Assembly (NCBI GenBank): GCA_024679635.1
Contig: JAIBDA010000034.1
Span: forward strand, 1-11,327
Length of the DNA stretch: 11,327 nt
Source: Amphritea sp.
Lineage (GTDB): Bacteria; Pseudomonadota; Gammaproteobacteria; Pseudomonadales; Nitrincolaceae
Reading direction: 5' to 3'
In this document: positions 1 through 7,482 of the stretch, piece by piece
Numbering within the stretch: the stretch's first letter is position 1
How the letters are laid out: every line of letters begins with the position of its first letter
Notes under the pieces: generated by a model
Databases searched by the model: none
Told to the model about the DNA's origin: nothing
The model's input: only the letters and a program-made list of their open reading frames with translations
Made by a program: the position numbers and the translations under genes

Positions 1-447
1 CTAATGTCTGAGCTGGTTGAGCAGTTAAGTCTTCAGACTAAGGACGAGCTGGGTATTGAGTTAATCGATATTCGAGTGAAGAAGATCGACCTGCCTCAGC
101 GAGTATCAGAGTCGGTTTATAATCGTATGCGTACTGAGCGAGAGCGAGAAGCGCGTGAATTACGCTCGCGTGGCCAGGAATTAGCAGAAGGTATCCGTGC
201 AGACGCAGATCGTCAGAAAGCGGTTATAGAAGCCAATGCCTATCGTGAAGCTCAGGAAGTGCGTGGTGAAGGTGATGCGCTGGCGGCTAAGATTTACGCC
301 GATGCGTATAACAAAGACTCTGAGTTTTACTCCTTCTACCGTAGTCTGAATGCCTATAAAGAGGCGTTTGGTCAGCAGGGCGATATCATGGTATTGAAGC
401 CTGATAGTGATTTCTTCCGTTATCTGGGTAACCCCAACGGTAAGTGA
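1..447 (+). CDS. hflC: HflC, SPFH-domain membrane protease modulator (3' part)
   Basis: This is the C-terminal 148 residues of HflC. The frame is open from base 1, so the 5' part lies outside the window (E. coli HflC is 334 residues). HflC pairs with HflK in the inner membrane and forms a large assembly that encloses and modulates the FtsH protease. What is visible is the end of the SPFH (band-7) domain, with the family-typical 'RVKKIDLP' and 'RMRTERERE'. It is followed by a charged, alanine-rich coiled-coil stretch containing 'GQELAEGIRADADRQ', then the conserved tail 'FYRSLNAYKEAFG' and 'FFRYLG'. It precedes the DUF2065 gene, as in Pseudomonas. A terminator-like hairpin downstream (526-550) probably ends the hfl transcript. 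Identity is secure; the ATG at base 4 is internal, not the start. Confidence 0.96.
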   Translation, partial: LMSELVEQLSLQTKDELGIELIDIRVKKIDLPQRVSESVYNRMRTEREREARELRSRGQELAEGIRADADRQKAVIEANAYREAQEVRGEGDALAAKIYADAYNKDSEFYSFYRSLNAYKEAFGQQGDIMVLKPDSDFFRYLGNPNGK

Positions 448-479
448 TCGTTATATGCTAATTGTTGTATAAAAAATAC

Positions 480-550
480 GCGGAATAGGCTGCACTAAAG
501 TGCCTGTTTCGTGGTAGTATTCCGCAACCGGGTTTCGACCCGGTTTTTTT
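480..550 (+). ncRNA. Candidate small structured RNA or structured 3' UTR between hflC and DUF2065
   Basis: A dense set of inverted repeats fills this interval. An 8-bp perfect outer stem (GCGGAATA at 480-487 with TATTCCGC at 518-525) encloses a small hairpin (GCAC at 492-495, loop TAAA, GTGC at 500-503). It is followed at once by the terminator hairpin at 526-545. A -10-like TATAAA lies at 468-473, which would place a start near 480, exactly at the foot of the outer stem. The -35 region is poor (GTGATC at 444-449, 18-bp spacer). This geometry fits an RNA of about 70 nt with its own promoter and terminator. It could equally be the folded 3' end of the hfl mRNA or a leader of the downstream genes. 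I do not recognise it as a named RNA family. Confidence 0.3.
526..550 (+). terminator. Rho-independent terminator after hflC
   Basis: An 8-bp perfect stem AACCGGGT (526-533) and ACCCGGTT (538-545) is closed by a stable TTCG tetraloop (534-537) and followed by a T run (544-550). It lies about 80 nt after the hflC stop, upstream of the DUF2065 gene. It probably separates the hfl operon from DUF2065-hisZ-purA, although I see no convincing new promoter between 550 and 585. Confidence 0.88.
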
Positions 551-584
551 ATGTGGCGGCTATGTCGTTGTGTTGAGGTAGGTA

Positions 585-782
585 ATGAATTCTGATTTAT
601 GGCATCAGTTACTGATCGGTTTCTGTCTGATGCTGGTGTTGGAAGGCATCGTTCCTTTTCTCTATCCACAGCGCTGGAGAAATCTTGTGCATCAGTTAGC
701 ACTGGTGAGTAATCAAGGGCTGCGCATAACAGGTTTTATAAGCATGATGACTGGGGTCATCCTGCTGTATATATTTAACTGA
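585..782 (+). CDS. yjeT: DUF2065 small inner-membrane protein (YjeT-like)
   Basis: This 65-residue protein matches the DUF2065/YjeT family in length and pattern (E. coli YjeT is also about 65 residues). It opens with a hydrophobic segment containing 'LMLVLEGIVPFLYP' (about residues 9-27), the family's hallmark 'LEG..P.LYP..W' arrangement. A second hydrophobic segment follows at about 48-64. A short basic/polar loop lies between them, predicting two membrane helices. A GAGG ribosome site at 575-578 sits 6 nt before the ATG. The function of the family is unknown; position next to hflC and hisZ is conserved in related bacteria. hisZ starts 23 nt later, so the two are likely cotranscribed. Confidence 0.85.
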   Translation: MNSDLWHQLLIGFCLMLVLEGIVPFLYPQRWRNLVHQLALVSNQGLRITGFISMMTGVILLYIFN

Positions 783-805
783 TTCACTGTATTTCGGAGA
801 GTTGC

Positions 806-1990
806 ATGACGTTGGCAGAACGCTGGTTGTTACCAGACGGCGTCAAAGAGGTGCTACCGCCTCAGGCACAACAGGTAGAGTCGGCACGTCGCCGTTTATT
901 GAATCTGTATGATAGCTGGGGTTATGAATTAGTCATGACGCCGCTGATTGAGCATCTTGATTCTTTATTGGTAGGCGTAGGTCGTGATCTGGAGCTGAAT
1001 ACCTTTAAAGTAACTGATCAGTTAACGGGACGGATGCTGGGGGTGCGTGCTGATATAACTCAGCAGGTTGCGCGTATCGATGCGAACCGTTTGACCCATC
1101 AAGGGCCTGTTCGTTTTTGTTACTGTAGTACGGTATTGCATACTCTTCCGGCGAATCCTCTGGCTTCGCGTAATCCACTGCAGGTGGGTGCTGAGTTGTT
1201 TGGGCATTCCGGTGTTGCCAGCGATGTTGAAATTATTTCGCTGATGGTTGAAACCCTGAATGCGATGCAGGTGAACCGGGAGCTGAGTCTGGATTTAGGC
1301 CATGTGGGTATATACCGTGGTTTGATCGGTGACGCTGATTTGAGTGCGGATCAGGAAGCTGAGTACTTTGAGTTGCTGCAGCGTAAGGATCTGCCAGAGA
1401 TTGCGTTTTTTCTGGATCAGTCGGATCTGACTGATGCTGTTAAGAATTATTTGGCGGTATTGCCAACATTGCATGGTGGTCGTGAAGTGCTGCAACAGGC
1501 GCGTGACTGTTTTGCTGATGTTGATGAATCGATTATTGAAGCGTTGGATTATCTTGATGCCCTTGCGGCAAGGATTTCTAGTCGCTACCCGCAACTGGAT
1601 CTTTATTTCGATCTTAGTGAGCTGCGGGGCTATAACTACCACACTGGTGTTGTGTTTGCTGCTTATGTTCCTTCGTTCGGACAAGCGGTGGCTAAGGGTG
1701 GTCGTTATGATGAAGTGGGGCGTGACTTTGGTCGTGCCCGTCCGGCAACCGGGTTTAGTGCAGATCTGAAAACTCTAGTGGAGTTGTCTGTTTCTAAGGA
1801 AGACTTAGCGCGTAAGAGCGTGCTGGTGCCGGTTACTGATAACGCAGCAGCAATGGACGCTGTGGCTGAATTGAGAGCTCAGGGTGAGCGTGTTGTCCAG
1901 TTGTTGGATGAGACTATTGTGGAAGATCAACAGCAGTTTACTCATCAGTTGGTACAGCAGGATGGAGCTTGGGTTCTCGAGAGCCTGTAA
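806..1990 (+). CDS. hisZ: ATP phosphoribosyltransferase regulatory subunit HisZ
   Basis: This 394-residue protein is a paralogue of histidyl-tRNA synthetase that has lost aminoacylation. In the cytoplasm it binds the short form of HisG and is needed for catalysis and histidine feedback in the first step of histidine synthesis. Visible landmarks are 'WLLPDGVKEVLPP' near the N terminus and 'ELNTFKVTD' (64-71). Also present are the class-II synthetase-like 'RADIT' (81-85), 'LGHVGIYRGL' (164-173) and the HisRS-like 'LRGYNYHTGVVF' (273-284), followed by 'GGRYD' and 'FGRARPATGF'. In most HisZ sequences I recall, RADIT is followed by P; here it is Q (residue 86), a small oddity. A GGAG site (796-799) lies 6 nt before the ATG. 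purA follows after a 34-nt gap without a terminator, so the two are probably cotranscribed. HisZ implies that the genome carries a short-form HisG. Confidence 0.95.
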   Translation: MTLAERWLLPDGVKEVLPPQAQQVESARRRLLNLYDSWGYELVMTPLIEHLDSLLVGVGRDLELNTFKVTDQLTGRMLGVRADITQQVARIDANRLTHQGPVRFCYCSTVLHTLPANPLASRNPLQVGAELFGHSGVASDVEIISLMVETLNAMQVNRELSLDLGHVGIYRGLIGDADLSADQEAEYFELLQRKDLPEIAFFLDQSDLTDAVKNYLAVLPTLHGGREVLQQARDCFADVDESIIEALDYLDALAARISSRYPQLDLYFDLSELRGYNYHTGVVFAAYVPSFGQAVAKGGRYDEVGRDFGRARPATGFSADLKTLVELSVSKEDLARKSVLVPVTDNAAAMDAVAELRAQGERVVQLLDETIVEDQQQFTHQLVQQDGAWVLESL

Positions 1991-2003
1991 ATTTTTAAGT
2001 TAG

Positions 2004-3320
<1,317 letters not shown>

Positions 3321-3346
3321 GTCCTGGGTGTAGCAAGACGGAAAAG

Positions 3347-3374
3347 AAAGCCCGGCCCTGTGTCGGGCTTTTTT
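3347..3374 (+). terminator. Rho-independent terminator of purA
   Basis: The stem AAAGCCCG (3347-3354) pairs with CGGGCTTT (3364-3371) around a 9-nt loop, followed by a T run to 3374. It lies 27 nt after the purA stop. Confidence 0.88.
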
Positions 3375-3401
3375 GTGTCTGGTTTTTTGGTTTGAGAGCA
3401 T

Positions 3402-3429
3402 AAAAAAAACCGGGCATAGCCCGGTTTTT
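3402..3429. terminator. Bidirectional terminator between convergent purA and suhB
   Basis: An 11-bp perfect stem (AAAAACCGGGC at 3405-3415 with GCCCGGTTTTT at 3419-3429) closes a 3-nt ATA loop. It has an A run on the left (3402-3409) and a T run on the right, so it reads as a terminator on both strands. For suhB (minus strand) it lies 22 nt past the stop. For purA it is a second, back-up terminator. Confidence 0.88.
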
Positions 3430-3451
3430 GTGTTGATATGTGTTGTAGTGT

Positions 3452-4264
3452 TTACTTAGATTTTTCGCTCATGGCGGGGCGAATATTTTGCAGTAGTGCT
3501 TTGAGTATCTTCGGATTACCTGCCACCAGATTGCCTGATGTATGGTAATTATTGTCGCCGGTGAAATCTGCTAATAGTCCGCCTGCTTCCTGAATCATCA
3601 GGATGCCTGCTTCCATTTCCCATTGATTCAGGCCGAACTGGAAGAAACCATCCAGGCGTCCTGCTGCAGTGTATGCCAGGTTCAATGCTGGTGAGCCACC
3701 GCTGTAAATGCTGCCGCTTTCCAGTGTGATGCTTTTGAAGATTTTCTGGAAGTTGTCCAGATTATCTTTATCACTGCTGCGGCCAAAGAATCCGCTTCCG
3801 ATGAGGGAGCCGTCAAGCAGCTTACGATTGCTGACGCGCAAGCGTTTGCCATTCATCTGTGCGCCTCTGCCGCGACTCGCCGTAAACTCTTCGCCCGTGA
3901 TGGGATTGAGAATAATGGCGTGTTCAAGCTTACCGCGCTGATGACAGGCTAGGCTTAAAGCAAAGACTGGCAGAGCGTTAGAGAAGTTTGAGATGCTGTC
4001 GATAGGATTAACTGTCCAGATTACATCGCAAACCCTGTCTTCAGGTTTATGGGTGCCGGTGTATTCACAGTTGATCTGATGATCGGGGTACGCCTTATGG
4101 ATCGTGTTAACGATAGTGCGTTCAGCTTGTTTGCAGGTGTCTTCGAGATATTCGCTAACACTTGCTTGCTCAGATTTGATCAGATCAAGTCGTTCTACTG
4201 AACGGGTGATCTGTTCACCTGCGGCGCGAGCTCCGCGCAGGGCGATATTAACCATCGGTTGCAT
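3452..4264 (-). CDS. suhB: SuhB-locus inositol-monophosphatase-fold protein with degenerate active site
   Basis: This 270-residue protein aligns with E. coli SuhB (267 residues) end to end. SuhB is an inositol-1-monophosphatase that also joins the NusA-containing rRNA antitermination complex. I chose the ATG at 4264 because MQPMVNIALRGARAAG matches the SuhB N terminus. The longer frame from 4318 adds 18 unrelated residues and would span the best -10 hexamer; neither start has a clear ribosome site. Fold landmarks remain: 'FTASRGRGAQMNGKRLRVS', 'SPALNLAYTAAGRLDGFF', 'EAGGLLADFTG', 'LVAGNPK'. The catalytic motifs are broken. The usual DPxDGT motif reads NPIDSI (86-91), EES reads EYT (67-69), WD..AG reads WEMEAG (215-220), and the 'DFVT..D' segment reads 'EYLEDTC'. 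The divergent neighbour trmJ marks this as the suhB locus. I infer loss of phosphatase activity with retention of a structural role. The reading frame is intact, so it is not an obvious pseudogene. Confidence 0.85.
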   Translation of the reverse strand: MQPMVNIALRGARAAGEQITRSVERLDLIKSEQASVSEYLEDTCKQAERTIVNTIHKAYPDHQINCEYTGTHKPEDRVCDVIWTVNPIDSISNFSNALPVFALSLACHQRGKLEHAIILNPITGEEFTASRGRGAQMNGKRLRVSNRKLLDGSLIGSGFFGRSSDKDNLDNFQKIFKSITLESGSIYSGGSPALNLAYTAAGRLDGFFQFGLNQWEMEAGILMIQEAGGLLADFTGDNNYHTSGNLVAGNPKILKALLQNIRPAMSEKSK

Positions 4265-4297
4265 CTGTAAAATACCAATAAGGGAACCAAAGCGGGC

Positions 4298-4303
4298 ATT
4301 ATA
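4298..4303 (-). promoter_or_regulatory. Candidate -10 element for suhB
   Basis: On the minus strand a perfect TATAAT occupies 4303-4298, 33 nt upstream of the ATG at 4264. The -35 region (AT-rich, around 4321-4330) is not convincing. The position supports the shorter suhB start, because the longer frame would begin upstream of this hexamer. Confidence 0.5.
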
Positions 4304-4355
4304 CAAAACAGTTGCCATATAAAGAACCGTTCGGGATTAATAGTTGGTGATTATC

Positions 4356-4364
4356 TGGTAAAAT
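4356..4364 (+). promoter_or_regulatory. Extended -10 promoter for trmJ
   Basis: TGGTAAAAT fits an extended -10 (TGn plus TAAAAT at 4359-4364), about 32 nt before the trmJ ATG. No good -35 is seen, which is usual for extended -10 promoters. It is divergent from the suhB promoter in a region of about 130 nt. Confidence 0.5.
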
Positions 4365-4395
4365 AGCGGCCTTTTTTAATGCGGGCGGGTTAGAG

Positions 4396-5130
4396 ATGCT
4401 GAAAAACATCCGAATTGTACTGGTTAACACCTCTCATCCAGGCAATATTGGTGCGGCGGCCAGGGCGATGAAAAACATGGGTTTGTCTGATCTGTGTTTG
4501 GTTGAGCCGAGAAAGTTTCCACATCGGGATGCCGATGCTCGTGCGGCTGGTGCTACAGATGTCCTGGAAAATGCGCAAGTTGTTGATAGTCTCGATCAGG
4601 CGTTGAGTGATTGTCAGTTAGTTGTCGGGGCCAGTGCTCGCAGCCGGACGATTCCATGGCCGATTGTTAACCCACGAGAGCTTGCGGCTATTGTTGAGCC
4701 GTTGTCTGAAGATGTTCGGGTTGCGGTGCTTTTTGGTCGGGAGGACCGGGGGTTGACCAATGATGAGCTGCAACGGTGCCATCATCATGTTCATATTCCC
4801 GTTAATGAGGAATTTAGCTCGCTCAATATTGCAGCCGCGGTTCAGGTGATTGCTTATGAATTGCGGATGTCTAAGGTATTGGGGGCTGATGAGGTAAAGC
4901 CTCAGTGGGGAACGGAGTGGGATGTTGAGTTGGCAGATAATGGTGAGCTTGAGCGGTTGTTTGATCATCTTGAAGAGGCTTTGACTGATGTAGAGTTTCT
5001 TGATCCGGAAAAGCCAAGAAACTTAATGCCCCGGCTGCGGCGGCTTTTCTTAAGAGCGCTCCCGGATAAGATTGAGGTTAATATACTGCGAGGAATGCTG
5101 ACTGCGATTCAGAAGTGTAATCGCCGCTGA
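4396..5130 (+). CDS. trmJ: tRNA (cytidine/uridine-32-2'-O)-methyltransferase TrmJ
   Basis: This 244-residue SPOUT methyltransferase (E. coli TrmJ is 246) 2'-O-methylates position 32 in the tRNA anticodon loop using S-adenosylmethionine. The N-terminal motif 'NTSHPGNIGAAARAMKNMG' (11-29) includes the conserved Asn-Ile-Gly and Arg of the family. 'GASARSRTIPWP' (78-89), 'LFGREDRGLTNDEL' (112-125) and 'IPVNEEFSSLNIAAAVQVIAYE' (134-155) make up the knotted cofactor site. The tail after about residue 165 is an acidic/basic helical extension as in TrmJ. The ribosome site is poor (TTAGAG directly before ATG). It is divergent from suhB. iscR follows 160 nt later behind its own promoter, with no terminator visible in between. 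Confidence 0.95.
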   Translation: MLKNIRIVLVNTSHPGNIGAAARAMKNMGLSDLCLVEPRKFPHRDADARAAGATDVLENAQVVDSLDQALSDCQLVVGASARSRTIPWPIVNPRELAAIVEPLSEDVRVAVLFGREDRGLTNDELQRCHHHVHIPVNEEFSSLNIAAAVQVIAYELRMSKVLGADEVKPQWGTEWDVELADNGELERLFDHLEEALTDVEFLDPEKPRNLMPRLRRLFLRALPDKIEVNILRGMLTAIQKCNRR

Positions 5131-5187
5131 TATCGGTGATATTCGAGATTGGTGTGGGCGAAGTAACATTGTTTACTGTAGGGCTAT

Positions 5188-5212
5188 AAAGTTGACTGTT
5201 TTAGTTGGTTAA
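5188..5212 (+). promoter_or_regulatory. IscR type 1 binding site, distal copy
   Basis: The 25-bp segment matches the known IscR type 1 (holo-IscR) pattern: left half with GTTGACT (5191-5197), AT-rich centre, right half AGTTGGTTA (5203-5211). By my count about 21 of 25 positions agree with the published-style consensus. It abuts the second site exactly. Confidence 0.75.
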
Positions 5213-5237
5213 ATAGTTGACCAAAAAGGTTGGTTAT
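5213..5237 (+). promoter_or_regulatory. IscR type 1 binding site, proximal copy overlapping -35
   Basis: ATAGTTGACC (5213-5222), an A-rich centre and GGTTGGTTAT (5228-5237) match the type 1 IscR pattern at about 20 of 25 positions. It covers the -35 hexamer of the iscR promoter, so [2Fe-2S]-IscR bound here should block RNA polymerase, as at the E. coli iscR promoter. Confidence 0.8.
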
Positions 5238-5245
5238 TGCATAAT
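5217..5245 (+). promoter_or_regulatory. iscR operon promoter
   Basis: TTGACC (5217-5222), a 17-bp spacer and CATAAT (5240-5245) form a good sigma-70 promoter. It predicts a transcript start near 5252 and a leader of about 40 nt before the iscR ATG. Confidence 0.75.
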
Positions 5246-5254
5246 GCTTGCAGC

Positions 5255-5270
5255 TTCGTCGCAGGACGAA
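5255..5270 (+). other. Small hairpin at the 5' end of the isc mRNA leader
   Basis: TTCGTC (5255-5260) pairs with GACGAA (5265-5270) around a GCAG loop. With a start near 5252 it would form the very 5' end of the transcript, ahead of the GAGG ribosome site at 5280-5283. A 5' stabilising role is possible but only inferred. Confidence 0.35.
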
Positions 5271-5290
5271 AAAGACAAAGAGGCTAAGTG

Positions 5291-5776
5291 ATGCGATTAA
5301 CAACAAAAGGCCGGTATGCGGTAACAGCGATGCTCGATCTGGCAATACATGCCGGGAACGGGCCGGTAAGTCTGGCAGATATCTCCGAGAGGCAGGGTAT
5401 CTCCCTTTCCTATCTCGAGCAGTTGTTTGCAAAACTGCGCCGTAATGAACTGGTACGAAGTGTACGTGGGCCTGGCGGTGGATACCAGCTTAACCGCGAA
5501 CAGCAGGATATAGATGTGGCTCAGGTGATCGATGCGGTCAATGAATCAGTCGATGCCACAGGCTGTGGGCATACCGGTAGTTGTCAGGATGGTAATATAT
5601 GCCTTACCCATCATTTGTGGTGCGACCTGAGTAGTCAGATTCATGATTTTCTAAGTAAGATAAGTCTGGCTGATCTTATGGCAAGAAAAGATGTTCGATC
5701 TGTGGCAGAGCGCCAGAATCGTGGGCATAATGCATCGTTTGAAGATTCATTGATTTCAGCAAAAGTAACCGTCTGA
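5291..5776 (+). CDS. iscR: Fe-S cluster-sensing transcription regulator IscR
   Basis: This 161-residue Rrf2-family winged-helix regulator binds a [2Fe-2S] cluster, and the holo form represses the isc operon. The N terminus '[18 protein letters not shown]' and the wing '[11 protein letters not shown]' (57-67) are canonical. The cluster ligands C92, C98, C104 and H107 fall at exactly the E. coli positions, in '[16 protein letters not shown]'. A GTG lies directly before the ATG, but MRL is the family start and GAGG at 5280-5283 is 7 nt before it. Two IscR sites upstream show autoregulation. iscS follows after a gap of only 34 nt, shorter than the iscR-iscS gap that carries the RyhB target in E. 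coli. Confidence 0.97.
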   Translation: MRLTTKGRYAVTAMLDLAIHAGNGPVSLADISERQGISLSYLEQLFAKLRRNELVRSVRGPGGGYQLNREQQDIDVAQVIDAVNESVDATGCGHTGSCQDGNICLTHHLWCDLSSQIHDFLSKISLADLMARKDVRSVAERQNRGHNASFEDSLISAKVTV

Positions 5777-5810
5777 CCTTTTGGTTCAGTTTTTTGGAGA
5801 AGTATAGATA

Positions 5811-7025
5811 ATGAAATTACCAATCTACTTTGATTATTCCGCAACGACCCCGGTTGATCCTCGGGTTGCGGAGAAGATGATTGAGTGTCTCACAATGGAC
5901 GGTAATTTCGGTAACCCGGCATCCCGTTCACAACTGTATGGCTGGAAAGCTGAAGCAGCTGTTGAAAAAGCTCGTCGTCAGGTTGCTGATTTGCTTAATG
6001 CTGATCCACGCGAGATCGTATGGACCTCCGGTGCGACAGAGTCTGATAACCTGGCTATTAAAGGTGTTGCTCACTTCTATCAAAAGAAGGGTAAGCACAT
6101 TATTACGTCTAAAATTGAGCATAAGGCGGTACTGGATACCTGTCGCCAGTTAGAGCGTGAGGGTTTTGAAGTAACTTATCTGGACCCGGATAAAGACGGT
6201 ATTATACAGCCTCAGGCAATTGCTGATGCGCTGCGTGATGACACTATTCTGGTTTCAGTGATGCATGTGAATAATGAAATCGGTGTGATCAATGATATCG
6301 CAGCTATCGGTGAGATTACCCGGGCTAATGGTGTCTTGTTCCATGTCGATGCTGCTCAGAGTGCTGGTAAAGTAGAGATTGACATTGCCGCAATGAAAGT
6401 CGATCTGCTCTCTCTTTCTGCTCATAAGATGTACGGCCCGAAAGGTATGGGGGTGCTTTATGTGCGTCGTAAGCCACGGGTTCGTCTGGAAGCGCAGATG
6501 CATGGTGGTGGTCATGAGCGTGGTATGCGTTCTGGCACGCTCGCGACACATCAGATAGTTGGTATGGGCGAAGCTGCTGCGATCGCTAAGGCTGAGATGC
6601 ACCAGGAGCACGAGCGCATTACTACTCTGCGCAAACGTTTCTGGGATGGCCTGGCTGATATGGAAGAGATTTTCCTAAATGGTTCTGAAGGGCAGCGTTA
6701 CATTGGTAATATGAATGTCAGCTTTAACTATGTTGAAGGTGAGTCACTGTTGATGTCCTTGAAAGATCTGGCGGTGTCATCGGGTTCTGCCTGCACATCG
6801 GCGAGCCTTGAGCCTTCTTATGTACTGCGGGCGTTAGGGTTGAGTGATGAGATGGCGCATAGTTCTATTCGCTTCTCTATTGGTCGCTTTACGACAGAGC
6901 AGGATATTGATGAAGCTGTTGCTGAGATTCGCACAGCAGTAAGTAAGCTCCGTGAACTATCTCCGTTGTGGGATATGTATAAAGACGGTGTGGATTTAAG
7001 CAAAGTTGAATGGGTTCACCACTAA
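5811..7025 (+). CDS. iscS: Cysteine desulfurase IscS
   Basis: This 404-residue PLP enzyme has the same length as E. coli IscS. It converts L-cysteine to alanine and hands persulfide sulfur to IscU and other acceptors. The PLP lysine is K206 in '[12 protein letters not shown]', with H104, D180 and Q183 around the cofactor. The catalytic cysteine is C328 in the mobile loop '[21 protein letters not shown]'. The C-terminal '[15 protein letters not shown]...W' region, which contacts IscU, is intact. GGAGA at 5796-5800 lies 10 nt before the ATG. The stop codon lies inside a palindrome that forms the iscS-iscU intercistronic hairpin. Confidence 0.98.
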   Translation: MKLPIYFDYSATTPVDPRVAEKMIECLTMDGNFGNPASRSQLYGWKAEAAVEKARRQVADLLNADPREIVWTSGATESDNLAIKGVAHFYQKKGKHIITSKIEHKAVLDTCRQLEREGFEVTYLDPDKDGIIQPQAIADALRDDTILVSVMHVNNEIGVINDIAAIGEITRANGVLFHVDAAQSAGKVEIDIAAMKVDLLSLSAHKMYGPKGMGVLYVRRKPRVRLEAQMHGGGHERGMRSGTLATHQIVGMGEAAAIAKAEMHQEHERITTLRKRFWDGLADMEEIFLNGSEGQRYIGNMNVSFNYVEGESLLMSLKDLAVSSGSACTSASLEPSYVLRALGLSDEMAHSSIRFSIGRFTTEQDIDEAVAEIRTAVSKLRELSPLWDMYKDGVDLSKVEWVHH

Positions 7026-7043
7026 ATATTTAGTGGGGAAACC
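7013..7043 (+). other. Intercistronic hairpin spanning the iscS stop codon
   Basis: CCACTAAAT (7019-7027) and ATTTAGTGG (7028-7036) form an uninterrupted 18-bp palindrome, flanked by GGTT (7013-7016) and AACC (7040-7043), which can extend the stem past a small internal loop. There is no T run, so it is not a terminator. It ends just before the strong iscU ribosome site (7049-7054). It could stabilise or mark a processing point in the mRNA; that role is inferred. Confidence 0.6.
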
Positions 7044-7047
7044 GCTT

Positions 7048-7062
7048 TAGGAGGTCGTTATG
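7048..7062 (+). promoter_or_regulatory. Strong ribosome binding module of iscU
   Basis: TAGGAGGTCGTTATG holds a full AGGAGG 5 nt before the ATG. The same 15-nt module, with one change, precedes iscX (10617-10631). Confidence 0.85.
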
Positions 7063-7446
7063 GCTTATAGTGAACAAGTTATCGATCATTACGAGAACCC
7101 TCGTAATGTCGGCAAAATGAATGATTCGGATGAGAATGTTGGCACTGGCATGGTGGGAGCACCGGCCTGTGGTGATGTAATGCGTCTGCAGATTAAAGTC
7201 AGCGATGAGGGTATCATTGAAGATGCTAAGTTCAAGACCTACGGCTGCGGTTCTGCAATAGCTTCAAGTTCGCTGGTAACAGAGTGGGTTAAGGGTATGA
7301 GTCTTGATGAAGCCCAGGAGCTAAAGAATACTACAATTGCAGAAGAGCTGGCGTTGCCGCCGGTTAAGATTCACTGCTCGGTTCTGGCAGAAGATGCGAT
7401 TAAAGCAGCGGTTGCCGACTATAAAGAGAAGCGGACTAAGAAGTAA
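7060..7446 (+). CDS. iscU: Fe-S cluster assembly scaffold IscU
   Basis: This 128-residue scaffold builds [2Fe-2S] and [4Fe-4S] clusters from IscS-derived sulfur. The ligand cysteines C37, C63 and C106 are present, as are D39 and H105. 'GAPACGDVM' (33-41), 'YGCGSAIASSS' (61-71) and 'LPPVKIHCSVLAEDAI' (99-114) are canonical; LPPVK is the segment recognised by the HscA chaperone. Length equals the E. coli protein. It has the strongest ribosome site in the operon apart from iscX, consistent with a need for abundant scaffold. Confidence 0.98.
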   Translation: MAYSEQVIDHYENPRNVGKMNDSDENVGTGMVGAPACGDVMRLQIKVSDEGIIEDAKFKTYGCGSAIASSSLVTEWVKGMSLDEAQELKNTTIAEELALPPVKIHCSVLAEDAIKAAVADYKEKRTKK

Positions 7447-7450
7447 TAAC

Positions 7451-7465
7451 TGAGCCTAGGGCTCA
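7451..7465 (+). other. Small hairpin between iscU and iscA
   Basis: TGAGCC (7451-7456) pairs with GGCTCA (7460-7465) around a TAG loop, starting 4 nt after the iscU stop and ending just before the iscA GGAG (7468-7471). It has no T run. It is short and could be chance. Confidence 0.4.
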
Positions 7466-7482
7466 ACGGAGTAAGCGGATTC

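Noticed and set aside
1295..1684. Long antisense open frame within hisZ (and similar ones in purA, trmJ, iscS, hscA)
   Set aside because: They lie opposite strongly conserved genes, have no ribosome sites or recognisable domains, and are expected shadows of the coding strand.
3452..4264. suhB as a pseudogene
   Set aside because: There is no frameshift or stop, length is normal, and the fold-determining segments are conserved; loss is concentrated at catalytic residues.
4265..4318. N-terminal extension of suhB from the ATG at 4318
   Set aside because: The 18 extra residues do not resemble SuhB, no ribosome site precedes them, and a perfect -10 hexamer lies inside the stretch. The start at 4264 matches the family N terminus.
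5163..5176. Imperfect inverted repeat GTAACATTGTTTAC upstream of the IscR sites as another operator
   Set aside because: It is short and imperfect and I cannot match it to a known regulator.
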